The notes below the pieces were generated by a model. The model was given only the letters and a program-made list of their open reading frames with translations. It was not told the DNA's origin and did not search any database. A program made the position numbers and the translations under genes. A stretch of DNA of 64,000 nucleotides. Origin: Zychaea mexicana. Taxonomy: Eukaryota; Mucoromycota; Mucoromycetes; Mucorales; Lichtheimiaceae. Where the stretch lies: contig NW_026516706.1 of assembly GCF_025766255.1 (NCBI RefSeq), forward strand, positions 62,001 to 126,000. Reading direction: 5' to 3'. Below, in pieces: positions 33,852 through 44,657 of the stretch; the stretch's first letter is position 1; each line of letters opens with the position of its first letter.

Positions 33852-35574
33852 TCAGTCATCATACAGCCGAGAGGACGGGTTCATCAAATGGTATTGCTTG
33901 GACGATTGCATATTATGCTTGCGATCAACAGGCTGGTTTGTCCATGATGGACCTGCCGGAGCGCCGTGGTGCATGTACGGGTAATGGTGTGGGTCATGGA
34001 GTGGAGCAAATGTTGGGTCAGTTGCTGTGTTGTCTAATTTGGCCGGGTTTCGTGGGATATACGATGGATCGCTGCTCTCTGCGGCTGCTGCCTTGAGTGG
34101 ATTTCTCAAGCCTCGAGCACCTAGCAGTCCGGTTTATCGATTTAGACACCAACATGTTACCCATGTGCCAGCAGCCAGCATATCCCAATTGCGGCACTGA
34201 GAGAGAAAGAAAAGAAAAAACTTACCAACAGCGTATCCGTATTGTTGAGGATAATACTCTTGTTTCACCTGAGCTGTCTGCTGCTGCTGTTGTTGCTGTG
34301 CCTGTTGCTGACTCGAGGCTGTATGACGCATATGGGCAGGTAATCCGACTGCTGCTGCCCGTGATGGCTGTGCCTGCTGTTGCTGCTGTACTTGCTGCTG
34401 TCGCAGTTCAGCCTGCTGCGCATCCACCATCTTCTTTTCCTGCATCTTCTTGAGCGTCCAGTCAAAGACATAGTCATACTGATAGCCTTCGCGCACAAAC
34501 AGATCTCGAAACAGCTTGCGTAGATAGGAATAGTCGGGCTTGTCGTCGAAGCGCAGTGACCGTACGTAGTTGAGGTATATTGCAAACTCTTGGTTCAATC
34601 CACGGCATAATACATCGGCGGTCGTTGTCATTTTCTTTTCCATAATCTTGTCGTATTTCTCTTTTTTAGTGCGTGCACGGATCCCTTGCCAGGGCAGGAT
34701 GCCGCGGCAAAAGTAGATCAGAATGTACCCCAACGACTCGAGATCGTCACGTCGTGATTGCTCGATGCCCAAATGTGTGTTGACGCTCGCGTATCGTGGT
34801 GTGCCCGTCAGGTTCTTGTTCTCTCTGTAGGGTATATGCGTGTTGGTTCTGGGATCACGGTATCGTTTCGCCAAGCCGAAATCAATCATGTTGACCTGAT
34901 TGCCCCGTTTTCCGACTCCCATCAAAAAGTTGTCCGGCTTGATGTCTCGATGGATGAAGCCTTTAGAATGCACGTACTCCACTCGTGAGAGCTAAAACGT
35001 GGGAGGGATTGGAGTTAGGTCACTTACATATTTCCAGATGTGCACTGTATATATCCGGTATATACATGTGTGTGAGAAAAAATTCTATGTTACCAGTTGA
35101 TCAGCCAAAAGAAGCACCGTCTTTAACGAGAATCGACGTTTACAAAAGTTGAACAGATCCTCAATAGACGGGCCCAGCAGATCCATCACCAGCACGTTAT
35201 GCTCTCCTTCTTTGCCGTACCACCGTGCAAATGGAATACCGACACCGCCCGCCAACGTCTTGTACACTCGAGCTTCGTATTCTAACTGCGGGTGCGTCGC
35301 ACGAACGCTCTCCAGTTTGACGGCTACATCTTCGCCATTCATTATATTTGTTCCTGTTTTATCAAATGGGAATGAAAAACACCGTTAAAGAAAGAATGAA
35401 ATATTTTGATTGCAACGATTGGTTCCTCGTCATCTTATTTGCAAGAAGATAGGTTTGTTTGAAGGAAGGAAGAGAGCAATTACCAATGTAAATCTCTCCA
35501 AAGGAGCCTGCCCCAATCTTTTTGCCGAGCTTATACTTGTTGCCTATCCTGACATCCCATCCTTCTAGCGACAT
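33852..35574 (-). CDS. HRR25: Casein kinase I (CK1 delta/epsilon, Hrr25-like)
   Basis: Four exons, 35574-35484, 35353-35094, 34991-34226 and 34120-33852, giving 461 aa. The kinase domain occupies about residues 9-280: glycine loop [17 protein letters not shown], catalytic Lys in [19 protein letters not shown], the DFG motif in [13 protein letters not shown], and the CK1-specific [21 protein letters not shown] (SIN-type motif in place of APE). A Gln-rich tail (about residues 300-375) ends in a low-complexity C-terminus lacking a CAAX box, so this is the Hrr25/delta class rather than the palmitoylated Yck class. Such kinases act in ribosome biogenesis, DNA damage response, vesicle traffic and circadian-type timing. 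The symbol marks the closest class, not proven orthology. Confidence 0.93.
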
Positions 35575-35935
35575 TGGGTTATTTTAGAGATGAGAGAGTA
35601 GAGAGAGAGAAAGAAAGAAAGAAAGAGAGAAAGATAAAATTATTTTTGCCGTTGTTGTTGTTTAGGGGGGGAGTTGTAAAAAGTGTGGGTGCTATGAGCG
35701 CAAGTGCGTGTACAAGTGTTATGGGTGTGTGGTGTGTGTGTGTGTGTGTGTGTGTGTTATGTAAAAGTGGGTGTGGGTGAGTTGAGCTTGGTGAGGTGTG
35801 TGTGTAAGCGTTTAAAAAAGTTAAGGGCAGCCCAGCGGCCAGCAACCGGACTTATAAACAGTGGACATAAGAGTGTGTTGTTCACGCACACGCACAAGCC
35901 CTTCTCTTCTTCGGCCCATCCGCCTGATCAAATAT
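35575..35935. repeat. CK1 promoter with (GA)n and (GT)n tracts
   Basis: Purine tract GAGAGAGAAAGAAAG (about 35591-35633) and about 14 GT units (35729-35757) in the CK1 upstream region, which also contains the 3' end of PIG-Y. Confidence 0.7.
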
Positions 35936-36493
35936 TTAATTGTGCCTGAAGAACTTCATGCCCATCCAGTTCCACACAATGAAGTAGATCCAGACGATTG
36001 CAGTGATGGGCACCAGCAAGCAGTAGTATTCATCGTGCTTGATCCAGTCCAGGATCTGTGGTGGTCGCAGCAGTCATCATAGTGGCAGGAGCAGTAGTTT
36101 ATCAGGATGATCACCACCATCACCATCAGTAAATGATATGCCCCCCAATAAGCGGTTATACAAACAGAAACAAAAAAACCTCGTGTTTAAAATAGTGATT
36201 CTTACCTCGATTTGGGTGTCTGGCACGAATTTGCTGCCAATCATCGCATACAGTGTGCCGAAGAACAGTATCGCTGTGGCTGCAAGCAGCCCATACCCCC
36301 ACAGGTAGGTGCTGTCAAACGTTGTCTCTGGCAAATGCGCCATTGACCTTCGCGTGTAGATTGGATGGTGATTGCTGCTGCCATAGTACCCTCCCGCATA
36401 CAGATTGCTACTGCCTGATGTACTCGCAGTAGTAGTCCCACCTCCAGCTGCACGTGGTAAAAGAATCGACTTCGATGGTCGTCGTCGATGCAT
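35936..36493 (-). CDS. PIGY: GPI-GlcNAc transferase subunit PIG-Y / Eri1
   Basis: Two exons, 36493-36206 and 36055-35936, giving 135 aa. The C-terminal half has two membrane helices (YGLLAATAILFFGTLYAMIG and CLLVPITAIVWIYFIVW) and ends WNWMGMKFFRHN. This matches the C-terminus of animal PIG-Y, which ends WTWMGIKLFRHN. The first 60 residues are a Ser/Gly/Arg-rich cytosolic extension absent from the 71-aa human protein. PIG-Y/Eri1 is a small ER-membrane subunit of the complex that adds GlcNAc to phosphatidylinositol, the first step of GPI-anchor synthesis. In yeast it also binds Ras. The intron (GTAAGA...CCACAG) is phase 0. Confidence 0.87.
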
Positions 36494-37344
36494 GCCTCAT
36501 TAGAAAGAGTTAACCTCACGTTTTATTATGCTCCAAGTAGCTGAGAGAATGAAAAAAAAAAGAGTGAGAGAAGAGTGAGAGAGAGACCGGGCCTGAGTTT
36601 CTTTTCAAGCACGTATCAAATCACACTTGACAGAAAATAATTCTTTTGTGTGGTCTTTCGTGTGATCCCACAGTGATAGCTATTGCAGTTCGCTCTTTAG
36701 CATTCAGCGTTACTTTGATTCATCAATGGCTTTGTTTACCTGCCTATCCCGGGACACTACACCTAAGAACCCCTCTGATATAAAATCTCCAATCTAACAC
36801 TGGTTTTACTTTGACGATTCTTTGAAGCTTATTTTGCTGGTTTCTATGGAAACGCGATAGTGATCGCCCTAACGACCTTTAATATACAGCCAGTTCCTCG
36901 GAGACAGGATATTATTTTCCCATGGTCATCGCCAATCTACCCCCCAGCCTCTTTATATCTCCAAACACGGCGTATCTAGCTGCTGAGTCAAATTCACTAC
37001 TGTCTTTCTACAAAATCTAACACAAGCTACGATGCATGTCTCTCTCAACACTCTACGTCACTGCCACATGGTGGGTTATTAATTTGCAGGAAAGCTAGTA
37101 TTCAAAAGGAGCTACATATAGAGAGTACACATATACATATACATATGCAATATCTGAGTAGTCTACACGTGTGCTGATAGGATTATAAGTACTACAGGAA
37201 AGGGGCTGATATACAAGGCGCTGTGTTCTGCTTTCTGGCAAAATTGTATGGAGCAATTTTAAAATGTGCTTAGCTTGGCTCTTCTGGTTCTTTGCTGGTT
37301 AAATGCCGTATATGTGATGCTGCTTGCCATACTATTTCTATTGA
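36494..37344. other. Intergenic, no gene seen
   Basis: PIG-Y promoter side (GA-rich leader just upstream of the ATG) and the 3' side of the next minus-strand gene. No conserved coding segment. Confidence 0.4.
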
Positions 37345-38065
37345 CTAACTTGCTGGCGCGCTTTTGTTTTTGGAGGATGAGGCAGCACTAGAACTTGCAG
37401 TAGCACTCGACACTTCTTCTTTATCCATCATAGTCGTCATTGCGGGTGTATTTGGTGGAGATAAGTCAATGGAAACTGAAGTCTTTTCCTGTTGCTGCCC
37501 CCCTCCTTCTTGTTCTGATGGTGACAAAAGCGCTGCGTTCTTCTTCTGATGCTGTGTCTGGGACATTGGCAAAATACTACTGTCATCAAATGATTTTCCT
37601 GTACCACAAATATTGCGCAGCTTTCGAAAAACACGGGTCCAAAGGTGCTGCTGTTGATATAAGCACACGGAGAAACTGCAAACACACAAGTATTTGGACT
37701 CATACCGGCCGTGGTCGTTATAGGATCGGCCTTCATAGTACTTGTATTCCTCTGGTATTATGCAAAACATGCAACGAGGTATTTGGGAGGCTCTAAGTAA
37801 ACAAGCTGTCGATGTGGATTTTTTTGTTGTCAGGTTATTTCATTATTGATTATTATAAAGATACACATTATTTTTTGTTAAGAGGTTAGCCATTTTCCTT
37901 GTAGATTATGATTTCTTTGACGAAAGTATGATGAGCAGAGTATATATCCTTCCTCTCACCTATTAATGGAGCGCCAATGATGACGATCAGGAACAGTGCT
38001 CCTATGGCAAACGGTGACCAACAAATAGCGAGGAATATCCATAGAAAAATCGAGCCGGCGTCCAT
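37345..38065 (-). CDS. Small membrane protein of unknown function
   Basis: Two exons, 38065-37960 and 37790-37345, giving 183 aa with frame-consistent splicing (GTGAGA donor; acceptor ...TTAGAG). The N-terminus is a strong hydrophobic segment (FLWIFLAICWSPFAIGALFL, then IVIIGAPLI). It is followed by a Cys/Tyr-rich patch, QIPRCMFCIIPEEYKYYEG, and a long Ser/Ala/Lys-rich disordered tail. I do not recognise a family. The combination of an N-terminal anchor and a disordered cytosolic tail suggests an endomembrane or plasma-membrane accessory protein. The first exon is well supported; the second exon's far end could be longer or contain another intron. Confidence 0.5.
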
Positions 38066-39266
38066 GATAGCTGATCAAAATGATATATACGAAAATAAAG
38101 GAAGCAAATAAAGGTGGTTTTACTTGGCAAGATGATAATGATAACGATTAAAGAAAGAAAAAGAAGTTCATGAATTTATTTCACTCCACCAAGCAAAAAC
38201 CGGTAGTGGCTTCGCAATTGCAATCAAAGAATCAAAGTAAAAGTGGCGTCGTGTGTCTGGAATTACTGTATACGGACGTTGCTTTGTACCTCTCAACACC
38301 ACCGGTGGCTATATTCATTGATTTGCGCAGCCTTTTGGCATTTTGTTTCTTTGTTCAATCACATGTGCGTGTACGTGTGGGTATGCGCAGAAGTAAGTCA
38401 CTGAAGCTCAGATTGTACACTGCGCTTTTCATTAATGATTTAAACTGTAAAGATAATTAGATAAATCCTTTATGGACTAAAAGTCCCCCCGGAGTGGTAA
38501 CGAGGATCCTAACTTACGGGAGTAAGTTGCTCCCTCCCTCCAGTGCACAAGCTGATTTGGGGCAAAACAATGCACTACGTAAGTTAATATTCAGGTGAGG
38601 AGCCAATCGATTGATACATCTCTTTGCATCTGCTCTAACAGTTTGTGAGAGCCTTATCATTGTTTTGCGCAGCCACATTGAAACCTTAGCGTATGCCCTG
38701 TGTATAAAGGTGAAAAACGCCTATCTAACGCTCTTTCAGCAGCTGAGTCAAAACTTCTAAAGCGAACATTGCCTGCGCAAGTTTTTCAAGACGTATTTTT
38801 AACATATGGAATATGCTTTAATATTCGATTTCAACGAAAGAACATCACCGCATTTATCAGAATGTTTGACTGTCTAATGAAATATAAAATAGAATGTCGA
38901 CAGTATCTGTTGCGCCTGCTTTTTAATAAAGACTATTGATTCTTTTTAGAGAAGCTGCTTCTATCAGCGCATAAAAGAAATAAACGTCGTCACCATGCAC
39001 TTTTACACCTAAAAAGCCTTAAGAAGTAAAAGTATGGCTTACACAGTACAATATGTCTCAGCACCACAAATATCAGTAGGCTCTACCTATAAGTGGGTTA
39101 AAATGATTGATGCACTTTTGCCTATTTTTGAAGTGTACTGCTCAACATAGAGTAGGCTGCATAAATTAGACGTGTGCGTTGTCGTTGAAAAGCAAAAGTA
39201 TGAAAAGCTCAAACAAGCATCTAGCCTTAAATAATACATCAATATTGTTACAGCTCGGGAGGATCA
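38066..39266. other. Intergenic, no gene seen
   Basis: Short frames of 80-96 codons only, with no recognisable family. Confidence 0.4.
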
Positions 39267-39989
39267 CTACGATGACCAATTCCCTTATTCCGGCACAAAA
39301 ATAAGAGTTGGTAGTTCCCCCCCCTCAATTTTTTTGAAGTTTAAGGTCAGCCGCCAGAGACACTGTACTGGGCAGCAGAGGGGCATTTGACAAAGTACTT
39401 ATTCTGCCCCAAATTTACTTTGAAAGTCAGTTGCGAGAGAGTGTAAAGACAGTTGAAAAAAACCCGTTAAAGTGTACTTGTCATCTTGTTTCATAAGAGA
39501 ATTGTATATTTCAACTATATAAAAGGTAAGTAAAGAGAGAACGGGAGAGGCAAGATCTTACTACTACAAGAGGAGAAACAAAAATGGAGGTAAAAAACAA
39601 ACCACTTTTCATATAAGAAATAAACTTGGTTTGTTATTATTACTTCTTTACAACTTCCTTTTTCACCTCCATTTTTGTTTTTCTTATTGTAGTAGTAAGA
39701 TCTTGCCTCTCCCGTTCTCTCTTTACTTACCTTTCATATGGTTGAAATATACAATTCTCTTATGAAACAAGATGACAAGTACACTTTAATGTTTTTTTTC
39801 AACTGTCTTTACACTCTCTCGCAACTGACTTTCAAAGTTAAATTTGGGGCAGAATAAGTACTTTGTCAAATGCCCCTCTGCTGCCCAGTACAGTGTCTCT
39901 GGCGGCTGACCTTAAACTTCAAAAAAATTGAGGGGGGGGAACTACCAACTCTTATTTTTGTGCCGGAATAAGGGAATTGCTACGATGAC
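39267..39989. mobile_element. 703-bp foldback (palindromic) element with 10-bp target duplication
   Basis: The element spans 39277-39979. Its two arms are near-perfect inverted copies of about 320 bp that meet at a short AT-rich centre near 39600-39660. The termini are CAATTCCCTTATTCCGGCAC and its exact reverse complement. It is flanked by a perfect direct repeat, CTACGATGAC, at 39267-39276 and 39980-39989. Long terminal inverted repeats with a 9-11-bp target duplication are typical of Mutator-like non-autonomous elements. Each arm contains a TATA-like TATATAAAAGG (intact in the left arm) and a short ATGGAGGTAAAA before the centre, perhaps remnants of a promoter and first exon of the parent element. 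No transposase is encoded. Confidence 0.9.
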
Positions 39990-40749
39990 TCATCACTTTC
40001 AATCCAATGTACCTTGCTTCTTAGATGTATTGTTTGGACAAATAAGAGAGAACCACATTTCACTTCCCTTTGAAAAGACGCCGACGTTGAACATGACGAA
40101 ACGACGCGAAGGATGACTCTACCGGTGCCAGGCGGATCGCATCAAGTGTCGTAAAAGGAATGTTTCTTGCTATCTACTTATACTCTGCTCGAAGATTCGC
40201 AATCACGTTCCCGCACAGCTATTTGTGCTTGTTTTTTTTTCACTGCGAGCTGAGATATGAAAGTTAGATTTCAAGATTAAATAGATTATTCATTCGTCGC
40301 TGATTCTCATCGTTACGTTCGAGAAAGCGGTAGAACTGCTGCTATCGCTCTCATTCGCGTTGTCATTGCTGTCTCTGCCTGCGTAGTAGGCGTCATAGCC
40401 GTCGTTGTCACTATATTACAACGATGATGTTTACTGTCGATTGTAATACAGTTGGAGGATGAAGTGCTTAAAATAATTGTAAGTTTGCCAAAGCTCTACA
40501 CGTTATATATGCTATATACGTCCGATGTTATCATGAAAGATTCCATTGTTTTCATGCTGCTTTCTTGCCTTTCAGTCGCTCTTCTCACAATGACCTCCGC
40601 ACAGTGCATGATGCTCAGTAATATTTAGTGCAAAACAACATTACTTTCTTATAACTCCGTATTCGTGTATGCTTCTTGAAAAGTCCGGCTACCTGTACAG
40701 CAACTTGGACGACAATGAGATGTATATCGCTCAGTTGCTTGTATGCGGC
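39990..40749. other. Intergenic with a weak Zn-cluster-like relic
   Basis: Around 40118-40160 the plus strand reads YRCQADRIKCRKRN, reminiscent of a Zn2Cys6 motif, but the flanking frame is closed and only part of the Cys pattern is present. Otherwise no gene seen. Confidence 0.25.
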
Positions 40750-41380
40750 TGTGGTAACCACACTATCTTAAGCTTGATCCGGACAACTCAACCCCACTCC
40801 GCCGTCTTTGTAATTATTGTGATGCAGTAGAGAACACCACACACACGGACGAACCACATAGATAATACATAAGCACCACCATATTAATAACCCCTCAAAC
40901 ATGGATCACAATTGATAATAAGTTAAAACCAACTATTGTGAACACATTATTCTATTCTTGAGTTAGTCAATACTCCCTTTGAATCTAGACTATCTGAGTT
41001 GAGTGAATTGTACCTGGCAAAGAGCATATATCAATTCCATCACAGACAAAGGTGACACTGCATCAAGCAGCACATTGATCAAGGCAAAGATAACTCTTAA
41101 CAATCGAAAGTCAACATCCATCATCATGGCATCCAAACTTCACCTTCTTCCTCCTCCTTCTTCATCGTGGAAAGATCCAATATCCAGCATGTCCGCTATT
41201 CGTTCATCAGTTCATCCAAACGGAAGTCTAGAGAGCATCTCCAACAGTGTATAAACGACTGTAAATTCATCCAATAAAAACCATTTCATATTTGACTCTC
41301 ATTGTACTTCATTTTGTCTTCTAACATCTCTTTCATTTAATCTCTTTTCTCTTACCTATCAGCAACCCACGTTTATCACA
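40750..41380 (+). mobile_element. Dispersed MITE-like repeat, copy 3
   Basis: Same family as 6483-7160 and 18938-19551, with no internal poly(T) insert. It begins TGTGGTAACCACACTATCTT and ends CCCACGTTTATCACA. No target duplication could be recognised around this copy. Confidence 0.75.
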
Positions 41381-42363
41381 ATCCTGTATATATCTTCTTC
41401 TAAGAGCCAGTTTCAGTGGCTGAGAGGCTTCTTATTAGTAGTGCGATTCAAGCCAAGAAGTAAAGGTGTGCTCACACGGAGACAGTATCCCATAATGGAT
41501 CAAATCAGTAATTTCAAAAATCTTCTCCTATATGACATTAAATCTGCTTTTTAGGTATTTGTTTATGCATATTAAATACACGAAACCACCATTGCTTGGA
41601 TCGAATCCACGGACGGACCATCAAGCCAGTTGAAAAGAGTAGAAATCATGATGGAGACGTGCATAAGGAAGCATTTATTGTTAATGCTGTTGGAGCGCGG
41701 TCTATATACATATATGTAGAAACGCTGATATCAACAGCAAACACAACAGTAAAATTAGCTGTATTACCAAATGAAACAAAATATACATCGAGCATATTGA
41801 GACCGTATCCTCCCCATGTACGCGACAATTATAGCGGAGCACGCCTTTTATGGTACTCTCTATATTGTCTAGCTGTACAATGAAATGGTGAGAAACGTGC
41901 CAGCTGAGTGTGCGTGAGCGTGGTACAGTCGTGTGCAGAGCAATTTAAAAACGTGAAAGCTAACCTTCTTCAATTCGTGCCGCCGTTGTTCCCGCTTTAG
42001 CACGCAGCTGCAACCTTTTTTTCGATGTCTTTATGTACAAGCTTTATCTAAACAGTCATTCAGCGTGGTGTCAGCAAATACGTTTTGTATTGGTTTGGCA
42101 CGTTGCTTACGCTGTTTTTACTTCTTTTACTACCGAAAAACGCGAGGCAACAAGAGTAAAAGGTATTGGGCTTCGAACTGATGTTGCGCTGAAGAATATT
42201 TATACAGCGTCGCGTGCGCTCTACTGTTTTCTCTCCTTAACTTGCTGCCATGTCAATGGGCACCACTCCCAAAAACGTCCGTGTCATCAAAACACCGGTC
42301 CGTCGATATATCTAATAACAACGCCAGCAATACTGCTACCAATACCAGCATCACTTGCGCCCA
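41381..42363. other. Intergenic, no convincing gene
   Basis: Two plus frames of 95 and 121 codons (41596-41883, 42033-42398) show no family resemblance, and the second runs into LTR sequence. Confidence 0.4.
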
Positions 42364-43065
42364 TTGTAATATCCAGTAAGCCAAAAGAGACAGAATAAGT
42401 AAACGAGACCCGAAAGGAATTGAAACTGGTTTATTATGAAAACAGAAGTTCTCACTATTTATAAGAAATGGCTTATCCTTGGCAACTGCCATAGCGTGTG
42501 CATTGAACAGATGAATTGATGCTATAAATCAATCATGTAAGATTTAGTAATGTATGATGCGTGAGTCAAAGGTACATCTGGGTAAATGCCTCAGATAGTA
42601 GCTAATGTGAATTACGTGATCTAAATAATGACATCTTCTTCCTGAGCATATGTTGTATCCAACATGATCAATAACACATATTCTTAAATCAGTCATTAAT
42701 GATTGTTGTTATTTCCCTCATAACCTCACTTGTGCGGACATTTCTTTATTCATACACATCTTGGTGAAACACTGATCAGCTATGCTCAGGATAAAGTTTT
42801 CATTATTTGGATCACGTAATTCACATTAGCTACTATCTGAGGCATTTACCCAGATGTACCTTTTACTCACACATCATACATTACTTAATCCTATATAACT
42901 GATTTATAAAATCAATTCATCCATTCAATGCACACACTGTGGTAGTTACCATGGTTAAGCTATTTCTTATAAATAGTGAGAACTTCTGTTTTTATAATAA
43001 ACCAGTTTCAATTCCTTTCGGGTCTCGTTTACTTATTTTGTCTCTTTTGGGTTATTAGATATTAC
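42364..43065. mobile_element. Inverted pair of chromovirus LTRs (one truncated, one full)
   Basis: 42364-42650 is the first ~287 bp of the 416-bp LTR in the same plus-strand reading as the 44090 copy (TGTAATATCC...CCTGAGCATA). It is joined without a gap to a full-length 415-bp LTR in the opposite reading (42651-43065, TGTTGTATCCAACATG...GATATTACA). No target duplication is visible, so the junction looks like nested insertion or a rearrangement rather than a simple solo LTR. The two arms together form a large imperfect palindrome. Confidence 0.85.
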
Positions 43066-43259
43066 AGACACTATACACGTAGAGACACAGTAGCTGTGTG
43101 TACTACTAGTTATGGTTTAATTCCTCCAATATAATATGATATCATTGCTTCAAGGTTGGTCACTGCTCACAGCACTTTTTTTTCATGACGTACTATGCCT
43201 TACTACACATAATACAGCTCATTCATGATGTACTACTATGAGATTTACCTTCACAATTA

Positions 43260-43490
43260 TTCTTTATTAGAAAAAATACTTTATTTAATTTATTAAATTA
43301 ATTTGTATTTTACATATTTTAGAATTAATTAAAACATTTTTTTTGTATATTATCTTTTTTTAATATTTATATCTTTTTAATAGTTCTGTATATATAAAAT
43401 ATGATCACATTTTTGTACAAGAAAAATATTTATTTATAAAATTAATTTTTATATTTCATAAAAAATTGTTTTTCTTTTATAAAAATGAGA
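43260..43490. other. Extremely AT-rich island
   Basis: About 230 bp of almost pure A/T, with long T and A runs and TTTATATTT motifs. It stands out sharply from the surrounding sequence. Possible explanations are a decayed mitochondrial insertion, an origin-like or scaffold region, or an insulator next to the tRNA gene. No gene. Confidence 0.6.
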
Positions 43491-43844
43491 ACCTTGCCAT
43501 TTTCAACTGATCTATTCATTAAATTTACACAATTTGAGCGTAGTGTATTCTGTCATTCACTTCCTCCCTTGCCTTCTATCAGATATAATATGCATGCATA
43601 TATGCAATCATATATAACATCGGTTGTAGATAATTCTTACTGAGACAATTCGATTCGATTCCTTACCTAGATGATACCGATTCGTTTCCCTCAAAGAATC
43701 GGTGGGAATCGTCTCGTGCGGAACCCTACTTGTTGTCATTGTTGTCGTCGTCATATATGCATCATCGCCATATAATATTGATGATGATGATATATATATT
43801 TAAACACTGTTGTAAATGTGTCACAGGTTGTAAATGCAACAACC

Positions 43845-43917
43845 GCCCGGCTAGCTCAATTGGCAGAGCGTGAGACTCTTAATCTCAAGGTTGGGGGTTC
43901 GATCCCCCCGTTGGGCT
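43845..43917 (+). tRNA. tRNA-Lys (anticodon CTT)
   Basis: Intronless cloverleaf. The acceptor stem GCCCGGC pairs with GTTGGGC (two G-T pairs). The D-arm contains TAGCTCAATTGGCAGAGCG (box A). The anticodon stem TGAGA/TCTCA carries loop CTCTTAA with anticodon CTT. The T-arm GGGGGTTCGATCCCCC is box B. T-rich tracts follow from about 43972 and could end transcription by RNA polymerase III. The chromovirus at 44090 is inserted 170 bp downstream. Confidence 0.97.
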
Positions 43918-44089
43918 GTCTTTGGGTCCTTCGATTCGAAGAAACATCTCTTTTGCTCTTCTGCGTCCATCAATTTTTTTCTCGTTTTGTGTGTCTTTTT
44001 TTCTCTGATCAATCGTTTTTTCCTACTGATAGACATATATTAATATCAACGATGGGACGAGAATATATTATACAGCTTGTCTACACATG

Positions 44090-44505
44090 TGTAATATCCA
44101 ATAAACCAAAAGAGACAGAATAAGTCAACGAGACCCGAAAGGAATTGAAACTGGTTTATCATGATAACAAAAGTTCTCACTATTTATAAGAAATGGCTTA
44201 TCCTTGGCAACTACCACAGCGTGTGCATTGAACGAATGAATTGATGTTATAAATCAATCATATAGGATTAAGTAATGTATGATGCGTGAGTAAAAGGTAC
44301 ATCCGGGTAAATGCCTCAGATAGTAGCTAATGTGAATTACGTGATCCGAATAATGACAACTTCTTCCTGAGCATAGCTGATCGGTGTTTCACCAAGATGT
44401 GTATGAATAAGGAAATGTCCGCACAAGTGAGGTTATGAGGGAAATAACAGCAATCGTTAATGACAGATTAAAGAATAAGTGTTATTGAACATGTTGGATA
44501 CAACA
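44090..44505 (-). repeat. Chromovirus 3' LTR (416 bp)
   Basis: Left LTR of the minus-strand element, TGTAATATCC...GGATACAACA on the plus strand. The target duplication ACATG lies at 44085-44089. The adjacent internal sequence (minus strand GGCAGGGGGCAA, next to the LTR) is the polypurine tract. It differs from the other LTR at about nine positions (near 2%). Confidence 0.95.
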
Positions 44506-44657
44506 TTGCCCCCTGCCAGGTTGGAACAACCGTAAGATAAGTTGTTGCATTGCACTAGCCTTCAGTATTAAGAGAAGTGACGGTGTCAGAAAACTCCAGT
44601 TATGTAAAAACCCAAGGGAACTTTGATGGGAAAAAGATATGGAGAAAGACGATGTCT

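Noticed and set aside
40118..40170. Zn2Cys6 transcription-factor fragment (YRCQADRIKCRKRN)
   Set aside because: Only part of the six-Cys pattern is present, the frame is closed on both sides, and there is no linker or fungal TF domain nearby.
42253..42360. ATP-synthase or V-ATPase subunit c-like peptide on the minus strand
   Set aside because: The resemblance is limited to a short Gly/Ile/Ala-rich stretch with no helices on either side.
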